Source: JACNKJ01 sp964344565
GTDB taxonomy: Bacteria; Krumholzibacteriota; Krumholzibacteriia; JACNKJ01
DNA: 64,000 nt
Assembly (NCBI GenBank): GCA_964344565.1
Contig: CAYFNT010000003.1
Span: 1 to 64,000, forward strand
Direction of reading: 5' to 3'
Both the position numbers and the translations under genes were made by a program. This document shows, one piece after another, positions 36,470 to 46,470 of the stretch. Position 1 is the stretch's first letter, and every line of letters begins with the position of its first letter. The notes beneath the pieces are model-generated. The model had not been told where the DNA came from and did not search any database. It saw only the letters and a list, made by a program, of their open reading frames with translations.

Positions 36470-37129
36470 TCAAGAATCAGGTAAACCGTAGAGCCCCTTC
36501 AGATTGCCCCAGTCCATGTCGACGGTGCTCACGTCGCCGCAGTCGTTGATCAGCCCCGGCGAGGGGATGCATCCGGTGGATCCCGGATCCTGGTTGCCGT
36601 GATAGAGATTGAGGCCGTCGAAGAGCAGCCAGGTGTCGCTGTGAAGCGGCTGGCGGCCCAGGGCTCTATCTCCTTCCACCTGATAGGACTCGTAGCTCAC
36701 CATGTCGGCCAGGGCCACCGAATCGCCGATGTCCTGGTAGAGCACCACCTCGCCGCCGCTGTTGCGCAGGCTGAGCCCCGCGCCGCCGAGGCCCATCTCG
36801 ATCTGCCACTCACGGGCTTCCTGCCCGGTGACGAAAAGCGCCTGGTTCGGCTCGAGCACCCCATTGAATCGATAGCGGATGGGCGAATCGGCCAGTTCGT
36901 CGGAAACCCAGTAGTCGCTCAGGTCCACGGCGCTGTCGCCGCGGTTGGCGATCTCCACCCACTCGTCGTCGCGCCAGTCGATGATGCCGTCGCCGGACCA
37001 GTCGCTGCCCGGCGCGGCGAGCAATTCGGTGAGGACGATCTCTGCGAAACTGCCGGAGGGAAGGGAAATGAGGATGAGCAGGGAAGTGTAGAGAATGGAC
37101 CGCAGGCCCTTGCGGGCAGAATTCGTCAT
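36470..37129 (-). CDS. Secreted lamin-tail domain (LTD) protein
   Basis: 219 residues from the ATG encoding MTNSARKG, with GGAGG six bases upstream; an upstream in-frame extension is unsupported. Signal peptide (about 1-30). The mature protein starts IVLTELLAAPGSDWSGDG, then DEWVEIANRGDSAVDLSDYW, the hallmark of the Ig-like lamin-tail domain. A second part has LYHGNQDPGSTGCIPSPG. Such domains occur in exported proteins and nucleases of FCB bacteria, often as adhesion or anchoring modules. It is the last gene after the KAP/NUC1 set. Confidence 0.78.
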   Translation of the reverse strand: MTNSARKGLRSILYTSLLILISLPSGSFAEIVLTELLAAPGSDWSGDGIIDWRDDEWVEIANRGDSAVDLSDYWVSDELADSPIRYRFNGVLEPNQALFVTGQEAREWQIEMGLGGAGLSLRNSGGEVVLYQDIGDSVALADMVSYESYQVEGDRALGRQPLHSDTWLLFDGLNLYHGNQDPGSTGCIPSPGLINDCGDVSTVDMDWGNLKGLYGLPDS

Positions 37130-37203
37130 GGAATGCCTCCGTGTCGGATCCGCGGGAGGAATCCGGGGAGGCAATCGAGCTGGCAAGGCGCGTGCCGAGC
37201 CCC

Positions 37204-39216
37204 TCAGGACTTCGCGGACTCGTAATCCTCGGGCGGCGCTTCCTCGGCGGCTCCCTCCGCGCCTTCCGCGCGATCCTCACGATTGTTGGCCGTCTTGTAG
37301 AACTGGTCCACGTCGATATCGTCGCTGTCGAGGAACACGCTGGGATCGAGTTCATCGCTGAAGACGCGCACGGCCGGCATGACTTCCAGGAAGGGATTCA
37401 AATTCAGATGCTCAAGATCCCAGAATTCGGAATCCACGGGCAGATACCCACCTTCGGCGAACACTCCATGAAGGATGAGACGCATGAGCCCTTTCTCCAT
37501 GGCCCAGCGGCGCTCCTCTGAGTTCATGCCGTCCCAGATGGGTTGGAAAATCGTCGGGCCGCTCATCATGCCGCTGGCGCTCGTCTGCTCCCCAAGTTTT
37601 CCCCATTCCGTGAGCTCTGGCTCTCCCAAGGCAACGTACTTCTTGAGAGCTTTGGACAACCTGGAAACGAGGTCGGGCTGCTCGGTCACGTCCATCAGGA
37701 AGAGCGGCCAATGCAGGGAGATCACGACCAGCTTGCCCAACTGCTGAATCGTGAAGCGACCGAACTCGTTCTCGTCGAGCAGCCCCGTACGAGCCGAGAC
37801 AAGAGCGCGGACGCGAAGCAGATTGATCAACTGCTTGATGCGCCGCGGATTGTGATCCAGGTAGGGAGCCAGGGCCGCGCAGGTATCCCGGAGGCCTTCC
37901 GAATCGGCGCCGATGCGCGCGACCGCCGAGGCCGTCTCGAGATCGGACTTCTCCATGTGGACCGTCGACCCCGTCGCCGGCTTCTCGGATTCACCGGACA
38001 ACCTCTTCAGATACTCGCCGATCTCCTTGCTGCCCGGCTTGGGAAGGTTGAAGGGAATCTGGATGAACTTCTCGATGTACTGGAAACCGAAGCGCAGGCC
38101 GGTCAATCGGGCGGCCCGGCCGTCGTCGCCCTTGCCGGATCCTTCGGAGATCGCCCCCGCCAGGGGCAGGTACTTCAGGAGCTTCTCGTGCTTCACGGCC
38201 AGACCCGCGGCCACCTTCTCCCTGTCCATGCCCACGATGAAGAAGAGGTTCAGATCGGACGAGACGAGCAGGCTGATCGCCTGCACGAGCTCGGCGGACT
38301 TGTCCCCCAGGCAACGGTCCAGGTCGTCGATGAACACGAAGACCCTGCGCCCCGCGGCATAGGCCTTCAGCACGTGCTCGAAATCCTTGTGGAATCGCTC
38401 CGTGAAGGCGATCCGCTCCTGATAGTTGGGCGAATCCAGATGCTTGCCCAGCCCCGGGCTTAAGGGTCCCGAACGCAGCTGTTCGAAGACCCGGGGAATC
38501 AAGGTCAGAAGAACGATCACGCCGGCCAGACCGGGACTGTCCCTCAGGAAGGCCTCGAGGAAACGGAGCTGAGTTCCATCGGGATCGTTCAGCCAGCTCT
38601 GGAGCCAGCCGAGAGATTCGGAGAGCGGGAAGCGTCCCTGCGCGATGAGCGAAGCGATCAGCCAGAGCGCCAATCCGAATAGCGCGGCCTGCACGAGCCA
38701 GCGCACGAAATCGATCCAGCCCGAGCGCCAGGAGAAGCGCCGGAAGAACAACTTCAAGGATCCCCACCATCGGCGATAGAAAGGCAGGCTCGCCAGTCCT
38801 TCAGAGAAGCCCACCGCGAAACTCGCCAGCAGCGAGTCCTCCTTCTCGAATCGCCAGGGATTGAAGAAGAAGGTGTGAACGCCTTTGCGGTGCTTGGCCG
38901 TGGGACCCTTTACCTTGCCCTGATCCCGCCAGGTCTTGCTCCACCAGCGCCTTTTCCCGGCGCGCTTGAGCTCGTCCTGGAGCTGTAGCATGAAGGAGGT
39001 CTTGCCGCTCCCCCATTCGCCCTCGATGGATACGGTGAGGGGGCCTCGCGTGTCCGGATGCATGAGGAAGTCGCTGAGCGCCTTCACGTAGGGTGCGAAA
39101 CCGAGGGCGTCCTTCTTGGCCGCGGCGTCCGAGTTGCTGCGGATGCCGAGCTCGACGGCTTCCATTTCGTCGGGACGGCGGTCCTGATCGTCCATCATCT
39201 GAGATTCCGCATCCAT
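37204..39216 (-). CDS. KAP family P-loop NTPase with two membrane segments
   Basis: 670 residues. Walker A GEWGSGKTS at 66-74 and Walker B VFVFIDDLDRC near 292-302. Two hydrophobic segments inserted after the P-loop (about 170-195 and 230-248) are the hallmark of the KAP family, which assembles at membranes. A GMDREKVAAGL sensor region follows. The acidic C-terminal tail (EGAEGAAEEAPPED) is unusual. KAP proteins are scattered by transfer and some act in phage defence, but no function can be assigned here. It lies 51 bp downstream of the endonuclease gene. Confidence 0.85.
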   Translation of the reverse strand: MDAESQMMDDQDRRPDEMEAVELGIRSNSDAAAKKDALGFAPYVKALSDFLMHPDTRGPLTVSIEGEWGSGKTSFMLQLQDELKRAGKRRWWSKTWRDQGKVKGPTAKHRKGVHTFFFNPWRFEKEDSLLASFAVGFSEGLASLPFYRRWWGSLKLFFRRFSWRSGWIDFVRWLVQAALFGLALWLIASLIAQGRFPLSESLGWLQSWLNDPDGTQLRFLEAFLRDSPGLAGVIVLLTLIPRVFEQLRSGPLSPGLGKHLDSPNYQERIAFTERFHKDFEHVLKAYAAGRRVFVFIDDLDRCLGDKSAELVQAISLLVSSDLNLFFIVGMDREKVAAGLAVKHEKLLKYLPLAGAISEGSGKGDDGRAARLTGLRFGFQYIEKFIQIPFNLPKPGSKEIGEYLKRLSGESEKPATGSTVHMEKSDLETASAVARIGADSEGLRDTCAALAPYLDHNPRRIKQLINLLRVRALVSARTGLLDENEFGRFTIQQLGKLVVISLHWPLFLMDVTEQPDLVSRLSKALKKYVALGEPELTEWGKLGEQTSASGMMSGPTIFQPIWDGMNSEERRWAMEKGLMRLILHGVFAEGGYLPVDSEFWDLEHLNLNPFLEVMPAVRVFSDELDPSVFLDSDDIDVDQFYKTANNREDRAEGAEGAAEEAPPEDYESAKS

Positions 39217-39267
39217 GGTTCGACCTCGATGGGCATGTGCTGGTTCTGGCCTAGGTCCCGGCTTCGA

Positions 39268-40311
39268 TCACCACACCTGCTCGGCGGTCACCCGTTCCAC
39301 AGCTCGCTCCACGTCGTCCGGCAAGGCCGAGAGGAAATCCAGTCCCGTCTCGACCTCGATCTCGTCGATGGACGTGAGATAGTCCTCGTAGTCCTCGTCT
39401 TCCAGGGCGGCATTGGGCATTCGGAATGCAAGAGCTTCGGCCGAGCTGGGATCCTTGGCATCCACGACGATCTTGTAGAAGGCGTGGGGAACGGCCACCT
39501 GGCCTTCGCCGATGGTCTCGAAGCTCACCGCATCGCCCTCGTTCTCGAAGATGGGACCCGTGATCACGATCAGAGAGCCGCGGGAGTCCACCCAGTCTAG
39601 CACGGCCGCCTCCAGATAGGCCCAGATGTGACTGTTGAAGTGGGTTCCCACCTGCGGACAGGCGTTCGACAGCAGAAAGCTGTCGTACATCGCCTCCTCG
39701 CTGCGATCCATGTGATCGGCCGGAGCCATGTGCCCGCGGTCATATCCGCTGTTCGTGTAGTCGTCGTCGCTGGCGCGGCTCGCCCGAGGGATGCTGGTGT
39801 CCTGCCGGAAGTTGCCGTGACGGGGCGCGGGACCGTGAATGTCCTGGGGACGCAGCTCGTACTGCACCCAGAGCGGCACCTTGAAGCGCCCGTCCTGAGC
39901 GCTCACGTAAGCCTCGTGTACGCGCTCGTAGAGCGCCACCGGCTTCCCCACGCTCAGATGGCGCGCCGCGGCGGCCCGCTCCTCGGCGGACATGACCAGC
40001 CCCGGATCGGCCAGGGGATAGTTGTCGACCTCATCCATGGGCGGATCCCCATCGTAGCGGCGAACGAAGCTGCGATAGACCCATCCCTCGTTACCGGATT
40101 CCGGTGAACGCCCGAAGTAGTAGCCGGATGTCTGCTCCTCTTCGAGCAGGTCCAGATAGCGTCCGGGATCGAGCCGTTCCAGCACCACCGCGTCGCCGTG
40201 GGGCTCGGACTTCAAGGTCACCGCTCGGCGCACTTCCAGATAGTCCGCCGTCGCGCCCGACGAGATCAAGGCGAGGGCAAGCGCCGCCAGGACGATGCTC
40301 CGCCTACTCAT
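39268..40311 (-). CDS. Secreted DNA/RNA non-specific endonuclease (NUC1 type) with SH3-like domain
   Basis: 347 residues. Signal peptide (about 1-22), bacterial SH3-like region at about 25-85 (DYLEVRRAVTLKSEPHGDAV), then the betabetaalpha-metal nuclease domain with catalytic DRGHMAPA at 191-198 (His194 general base) and a downstream metal-binding Asn in SNACPQ. Expected to cut DNA or RNA outside the cytoplasm. It overlaps the small membrane gene by 8 bp, so the two are coupled. No immunity protein of the NuiA type is recognised, in keeping with an exported nutritional or competitive nuclease. Confidence 0.85.
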   Translation of the reverse strand: MSRRSIVLAALALALISSGATADYLEVRRAVTLKSEPHGDAVVLERLDPGRYLDLLEEEQTSGYYFGRSPESGNEGWVYRSFVRRYDGDPPMDEVDNYPLADPGLVMSAEERAAAARHLSVGKPVALYERVHEAYVSAQDGRFKVPLWVQYELRPQDIHGPAPRHGNFRQDTSIPRASRASDDDYTNSGYDRGHMAPADHMDRSEEAMYDSFLLSNACPQVGTHFNSHIWAYLEAAVLDWVDSRGSLIVITGPIFENEGDAVSFETIGEGQVAVPHAFYKIVVDAKDPSSAEALAFRMPNAALEDEDYEDYLTSIDEIEVETGLDFLSALPDDVERAVERVTAEQVW

Positions 40312-40690
40312 CGGGAGTCGCTCCGCTTTTGTCGCGCTCGTCCTTCTCCATCTGCGCGTTGCTGCGGATCTTGAGCACGTCGCGGAAAAGGCGGATCGAG
40401 CCCTTGCTACCTCCCGCCACGATTCCCGCGGTCACCACTTCGCCGAGCACCGTGGTCTTCTCGGTGAGGAAGATCATGCTCACGGCATCGAAATCCCACA
40501 TGACGCAGACAAGGGCCGCCACGACAAAGGCGATGGGCTCCTTCAGGCCCTTCTTGTCGGCCTTGGCGATGAATAGGCGATGTTCGAAGAGGATGGCGAG
40601 CCCCCGCTCGAGCACGAAGGACAGCACCACGACGGCCGCCAGAACCTCGAGGGTTCGTGCCCAATCAAGATGAAACAGGTTCGGATCCAT
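40304..40690 (-). CDS. Small membrane protein of unknown function
   Basis: 128 residues. Hydrophobic segments at about 13-33 (TLEVLAAVVVLSFVLERGLA), 50-65 and 80-95; the C-terminal ~25 residues are charged and cytoplasm-like (RSNAQMEKDERDKSG). No family recognised. It is the first gene of a minus-strand unit with the endonuclease and the KAP NTPase. The 170 bp upstream hold no gene. Confidence 0.6.
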   Translation of the reverse strand: MDPNLFHLDWARTLEVLAAVVVLSFVLERGLAILFEHRLFIAKADKKGLKEPIAFVVAALVCVMWDFDAVSMIFLTEKTTVLGEVVTAGIVAGGSKGSIRLFRDVLKIRSNAQMEKDERDKSGATPDE

Positions 40691-40860
40691 GTCCGACCTC
40701 CTTGAGCTCCCTGGCCGGGAGCCGAACGAATCAGTTTGCGCGGTTAGATTTGCTTCAGCCGATAGCGAAGCCCGGGGTGCTTGGGCGGGATGTCGACCAG
40801 GGCGAAAGAATCGCGTGTTGCTTCCGGTCCCAAGACTCTAGTTTCAGTTCGGAAGATATG

Positions 40861-42108
40861 TCAAGTCGTCTGCGTCCTGCCGTTCTTTCGCATGGGCTGC
40901 CACTTCATGTAGCTCAGACAGCGCCACATCCATTCCAGAGGCCCGAATCTGAAACGTTCGAGCCACCAGGACGAGAACATGATCTGAACGATCCAGATGG
41001 CGACCACCACGAACAGGATCTCGAGGCGATTGAATCTCGCGTAGGCGCCCAATCCCCAGCCGTGAAAGACCAGGGTGGCCAGGAGAGTCTGTCCGATGTA
41101 GTTGCTGAAGGCCATGCGCCCCACCGCCGACATTCTCGACTGCAGGCCCGTAAAGAGATCGGATCGACTCCATAGCATGACCAGGGACACGTAGGCGCCC
41201 GCCACCAGCAAGGTGGCCAGGTGATTCGGCGCGCGGCCCAGGCTCAGGGCCCAGACGAAATCGTAGCCCTCCACATGGTATTGCCACAGGCCGTATCCCG
41301 CGATGAGCAGGCCAAGGGGCAAGCCCAGCACCAGGAAACGCCGATAGAAGGCCGCACTCAATCCGCCCGTGAGAAAGCCCAGTCGATAGAGGCCCATGCC
41401 GGCGATCATCATGCCCAAGGCGCGACAGAGCGCTTCCAGGGCGAGAAGGATGGCGGGCTTCTGTCCCGCCTCGTCCTCCGTGGGCGAGTCGCCGAACTCC
41501 TCCAGACGCTTGGAAACCTGCCCTCCGTAGTCGCCGCGATAGATATCGATGTCGGTCTCGATCTCATCGGCCGGCGGCGCCCACCACTTTTCCACGGCCG
41601 CGCGTCCGCCCTCCTCCATTCGCGCGAAGTCGTTCAGAAGCGAAGTTTCCCAGCTGATGGGCGCCAGGAAGATGAGCAGGCCGATCACGACGGCCACCTT
41701 TCCCGGAATTCGCCGGAGCAGGAAGAGGAAGAGTCCGCAGAAGGCGTAGAGCAGAAGGATGTCGCCTTCCCAGAGGAAGATGAAGTGCAGCAGCCCGAAG
41801 AAGAGGAGCCAGCCCGTGCGGGCGTAGTGGAGTCGCCCGAACTTGCGTCCGGCGCTTTCGGTCTTCTCCATGAGCAGGATCATGCTGGCGCCGAAGAGCA
41901 TGGAGAAGATGGCCATGAACTTCTGGTCGGCGAAGAGGTGGCTGAGGCCATGCACGACCTTGTTCAGGAGCGTGGGTTCGAAGCTGAGTGGATTGTAGTA
42001 GGAACCCGTGGGCAGGGCGAAGCTGCTGATGTTCATGATCAGGATGCCCAACAGCGCGAAGCCGCGAAGCAGGTCGATGGCCACGATGCGGCCCGGCGCA
42101 TGGTTCAT
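40861..42108 (-). CDS. DUF418 family membrane protein (YeiB-like)
   Basis: 415 residues, about ten membrane segments. It opens with RIVAIDLLRGFALLGILIMN, the family signature (acyltransferase-3-related DUF1624/DUF418 fold), and ends with the DUF418 domain, including AFSNYIGQTLLATLVFHGWG and a WLERFRFGPLEWMWR tail. It may move or modify envelope or small molecules; no substrate known. It starts 1 bp after the yjbQ stop, as last gene of a four-gene unit. Confidence 0.85.
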   Translation of the reverse strand: MNHAPGRIVAIDLLRGFALLGILIMNISSFALPTGSYYNPLSFEPTLLNKVVHGLSHLFADQKFMAIFSMLFGASMILLMEKTESAGRKFGRLHYARTGWLLFFGLLHFIFLWEGDILLLYAFCGLFLFLLRRIPGKVAVVIGLLIFLAPISWETSLLNDFARMEEGGRAAVEKWWAPPADEIETDIDIYRGDYGGQVSKRLEEFGDSPTEDEAGQKPAILLALEALCRALGMMIAGMGLYRLGFLTGGLSAAFYRRFLVLGLPLGLLIAGYGLWQYHVEGYDFVWALSLGRAPNHLATLLVAGAYVSLVMLWSRSDLFTGLQSRMSAVGRMAFSNYIGQTLLATLVFHGWGLGAYARFNRLEILFVVVAIWIVQIMFSSWWLERFRFGPLEWMWRCLSYMKWQPMRKNGRTQTT

Positions 42109-42109
42109 G

Positions 42110-42529
42110 CTACTCCCCGATGATCTTCACCAGCACTCGCTTGCGGCGACGTCCGTCGAATTCCCCGTAGAAGATCTGTTCCCAGGGCCCGAAGTCCAGT
42201 CGGCCTTCCGTGACGGCCACCACCACTTCGCGCCCCATGATCGTGCGTTTGAGGTGCGCGTCGCCGTTGTCCTCGCCGGTGTTGTTGTGACGATAGCGGC
42301 TGTACGGCTTCTCCGGCGCCAGGGTTTCGAGCCAATCCTCGTAATCGGCGTGAAGCCCGGACTCGTCGTCGTTGATGAACACGCTGGCCGTGATGTGCAT
42401 GGCGTTCACGAGACAGAGCCCTTCGCGGATACCGCTCTCGGCGAGACAATCCTCCACATCGGGCGTGATGTTCAGGAGCTGGCGACGCGAGTGAGTGCTG
42501 AACCAGAGTTCTTTCCTGTAGCTATTCAT
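42110..42529 (-). CDS. YjbQ family protein (UPF0047)
   Basis: 139 residues from the ATG encoding MNSYRKEL, preceded by GAGGAA. The conserved pattern is complete: GLCLVNAMHITASVFIND, then DNGDAHLKRTIMG and FGPWEQIFYGEFDGRR. The family forms trimers with a buried His-rich pocket; some members have weak thiamin-phosphate synthase activity, but the physiological role is unsettled. It overlaps the MFS gene end by 8 bp. Confidence 0.92.
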   Translation of the reverse strand: MNSYRKELWFSTHSRRQLLNITPDVEDCLAESGIREGLCLVNAMHITASVFINDDESGLHADYEDWLETLAPEKPYSRYRHNNTGEDNGDAHLKRTIMGREVVVAVTEGRLDFGPWEQIFYGEFDGRRRKRVLVKIIGE

Positions 42530-43847
42530 GGTTTTCCTCACTTGCGCCTACCTGATCGGGCAGGCGGTCTTCCACGTGCAGGATGTGAGAATCGAAAAAG
42601 GCGAAGAGACTGAAGACGCTGCCCGCCACTCCCGCCAGAACGAACATGAGGCCGATGCCCCGGCCGGGCCCAACACCGATCAGCGGACCGAACTTCGAAG
42701 CCAGCGCGCCGCCTTCGAGCATCATGGGAATGAAGATGCGATCGGCCAGGGGTCCGGAGATGAGGAAGGACAGGGGAATCATGCCCGTGCCGATCAGGTT
42801 GCGCGTCGCGAACACGCGCCCCTGCACTCCGGGCGGAACCTTGGTCTGCCAGACCGCCTGGACCAGCCCGTTGATGAAGGGGCCGAAGAAGAATGTGGCG
42901 AAGAGCCCCGTGCCCACCACCCAGAGGGAGGGACGCGCGCCCAGCACGCTCACGAAGACCCCGACCAGGACGAGCAGGCCGAGCACAGCGGGCATCTTCC
43001 GCCGCGGACCGCCCCAGACCCCCAGAGCCACCCCGCCGAGCAGTCCACCCACCGCGCCGAGGGAGATCATGCGCCCCATGGCGTCGGCCGAGGCGAAGCT
43101 GAGGACCATGGGCATCAGCAGCGCGTTGGTCATGCCGAAGAGGAAGTTGAGGCCGGCGAAGAGCCAGAGCATGCGAAAGAGGCCGGGACGTTCGCGAAGC
43201 CAGGTCCATCCGAACAGCGCCTCCTTCCACATGGAAGGCTTCTCCTCGCTCTCAGCATCCACCTTCTCGGGCCGCGGTATGCGAACGATCGCCAGAGCCG
43301 TCATGGCGACGAGGAATGTGGCGAAGTCCACGAGTATCACCCCGCCCAAACCGATCTTCACGACCAGGAGACCCGCCACGGCGGGGGCCACGACGTAGGA
43401 CAGGGACTCGGCGGTCTGGGACAGGCCGCTGGCCCGGGCGAACTGGGACTTGTCCACGAGCAGGGTGATCGATGCGGTGAAGGCCGGGCGCTGGAAAGCG
43501 CCGAAGGACGAGAGCAGGGCCGACATGATGAAGATCTGCCAGACGCTGAGAAGGTCGAGACGCCAGAGCAGGGCCACCGAGAGAGTCACGATGGCGGCCG
43601 CCGCGTCGGCGAGGATGAGTACGCTGCGCCGATCGTAGCGATCCACCACCACGCCGGCCACCGGAGAGAGGAGGACTCCCGGCAGGACCGCCGCGAGTGC
43701 GATGAGCGCGAATTGCGTGGCCGAGCCGGTCCTCTGGAAAACCCAGACGCCGAGGGCGAAGCCGGTGAGACCCGATCCGATGAGGGAGAAGACCTGTCCC
43801 GCCCAGATGGTCAGGAAACCGCGCCAACCGCCTCGGACCAGAGTCAT
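42522..43847 (-). CDS. MFS transporter (MFS_3/EntS-like)
   Basis: 441 residues with about 12 membrane segments. The loop 2-3 motif is present as DRYDRRSVLILAD, and the start FLTIWAGQVFSLIGSGLTGFAL is typical of the MFS_3 group of drug or siderophore exporters. A central charged loop (RIPRPEKVDAESEEKPS) separates the two halves. Immediately downstream of the M29 aminopeptidase gene. Substrate unknown; efflux is most likely. Confidence 0.87.
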   Translation of the reverse strand: MTLVRGGWRGFLTIWAGQVFSLIGSGLTGFALGVWVFQRTGSATQFALIALAAVLPGVLLSPVAGVVVDRYDRRSVLILADAAAAIVTLSVALLWRLDLLSVWQIFIMSALLSSFGAFQRPAFTASITLLVDKSQFARASGLSQTAESLSYVVAPAVAGLLVVKIGLGGVILVDFATFLVAMTALAIVRIPRPEKVDAESEEKPSMWKEALFGWTWLRERPGLFRMLWLFAGLNFLFGMTNALLMPMVLSFASADAMGRMISLGAVGGLLGGVALGVWGGPRRKMPAVLGLLVLVGVFVSVLGARPSLWVVGTGLFATFFFGPFINGLVQAVWQTKVPPGVQGRVFATRNLIGTGMIPLSFLISGPLADRIFIPMMLEGGALASKFGPLIGVGPGRGIGLMFVLAGVAGSVFSLFAFFDSHILHVEDRLPDQVGASEENHE

Positions 43848-45092
<1,245 letters not shown>

Positions 45093-45101
45093 GACGACTC
45101 C

Positions 45102-45194
45102 GGTTCTCAGTTCTCAGTTCTCAGTTCTCAGTTCACAGTTCTCAGTTCACAGTTCACAGTTCTCAGTTCTCAGTTCTCAGTTCTCAATTCACAG
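45102..45194. repeat. Heptamer-repeat array C (AGTTCTC / AGTTCAC)
   Basis: About 13 uninterrupted tandem heptamers on the plus strand, mostly AGTTCTC with some AGTTCAC, filling the space between the solute-binding protein stop and the aminopeptidase start. Same family as array B at 13.2 kb, but here in one orientation only. Confidence 0.88.
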
Positions 45195-46469
45195 CTATTC
45201 AAATCCCGATTCGATTTCGTTGTCGATCTTGCCGGCCGTCTTCCGGAGCGCTTCGCCCGGATCGGCCTTGCCGCGCATGACGCGCTGGATGGCGCCCTCC
45301 TCCAGATACTTTCGCCCGGCGAACCAGGCCGCGTTGCTGGGCTCGCTGCGCGCGCTGGATAGCTGATCGTAGCTGGCCTCGAGGCCCGGCACCTGTTCGA
45401 GCAGGGCGCGCATGTCGGGCTGATCCATGCAGCTCTTGCGCAGGGGCGCATACCCGGTGGCCAGGGACCAGCGCGTGGCGTTCTCGGTGCTGGTGAGGAA
45501 CTTGATGAATTCCCAGGCGCCGCGCTTCTGGGCGTCGGTGGCCTTCTTGAAGACCACCAAATTGGTGCCCTGGATCAGCGCTACGTCCTCCTTGCGACCG
45601 GGCAGGGGGGCCACTCCGAGATCGAATTCGATGGTGCCCTTCAGGAAGCTCAAGGACACGCTCGAACTCTCCATCATGCCCACGCGTCCGGCCTTGAACT
45701 CGTTCTGGTAGGCGTAGTCGAAGGTGGAGTAGCCCATCTCGCGTGAGCCGAACATCTCCCACATGAACTCGAGGGCTTCCACGCCCTCGGGCTCGGCGAT
45801 GGCGCTGCGCCGGCCGTCCTCGGAGAAGAAATCGCCGCCGTTCTGCAGGAGCAGATTGCCGAAGATGGTCACCGAGTTGCGGCCCGTGGTGCCCCAGTGG
45901 TCGTTGCGGCCGTCGCCGTCCAGGTCGGCGGTCATGGCCACGCTCATGTCGCGCCAGGTCTCCCAATCGGCGGGCGGCCGGTCGGGATCGAAACCCTTGG
46001 TCCGGAAGAAATCGCGGTTCAGAAAGAGGGTGCGCACGCTCTTGTTGAAGGGGAAGCTCCAGAGCTGGCCCTCTTCGTCGCGGCACTCGTCCAGAAAGAC
46101 CTGGTGGATGTCTCCCCAATCGTTCTCGGCGAGACCCACCTCTCCCCTCGCCCAGGGCTCGAGGCACTCGATGATGTTTGCCGCGCGCATCTCGCTGGTC
46201 CAGGCCTCGTAGGCCTGGCTGAGGGTCGGGGGCTGCCCGGCCGCCACCGCGGCGATGATCTTCTGACTCAGCGCCTGGTAGCGGCTCATGTTGTAGGCGC
46301 GCACGGGCATCTCGGGATGCAGGGCGTTGAACTCGTCCACGAGTTCGAGCAGGGCCGGTTCCCAGCGCCCCATGGCGTGCCAGAAGATGACCTCGTCCTC
46401 GCTGGGACCGGGAGCGCAACTGCCGAGGAGGATGGCCAGGAGGGGAAGCATGAGTAGAACGCGCTTCAT
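45195..46469 (-). CDS. ABC importer solute-binding lipoprotein (family 1, sugar type)
   Basis: 424 residues. Signal peptide with lipobox LGSC, Cys18 lipid-anchored. The bilobal SBP_bac_1 fold shows VIFWHAMGRWEPALLELVDEF at the start, YNMSRYQALSQKIIAAVAAG, and WEFIKFLTSTENATRWSLATGY near the end; closest in type to UgpB and maltose-like binding proteins. It delivers a sugar or glycerol-phosphate-like ligand to the two permeases encoded upstream. Ligand not determined. Confidence 0.9.
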   Translation of the reverse strand: MKRVLLMLPLLAILLGSCAPGPSEDEVIFWHAMGRWEPALLELVDEFNALHPEMPVRAYNMSRYQALSQKIIAAVAAGQPPTLSQAYEAWTSEMRAANIIECLEPWARGEVGLAENDWGDIHQVFLDECRDEEGQLWSFPFNKSVRTLFLNRDFFRTKGFDPDRPPADWETWRDMSVAMTADLDGDGRNDHWGTTGRNSVTIFGNLLLQNGGDFFSEDGRRSAIAEPEGVEALEFMWEMFGSREMGYSTFDYAYQNEFKAGRVGMMESSSVSLSFLKGTIEFDLGVAPLPGRKEDVALIQGTNLVVFKKATDAQKRGAWEFIKFLTSTENATRWSLATGYAPLRKSCMDQPDMRALLEQVPGLEASYDQLSSARSEPSNAAWFAGRKYLEEGAIQRVMRGKADPGEALRKTAGKIDNEIESGFE

Positions 46470-46470
46470 G

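Noticed and set aside
45102..45194. Heptamer arrays as CRISPR or as coding sequence
   Set aside because: Units are contiguous with no unique spacers and no cas genes. Open frames such as those giving SQFSV or DWRLA repeats arise because 7-bp arrays lacking stops translate into periodic peptides.
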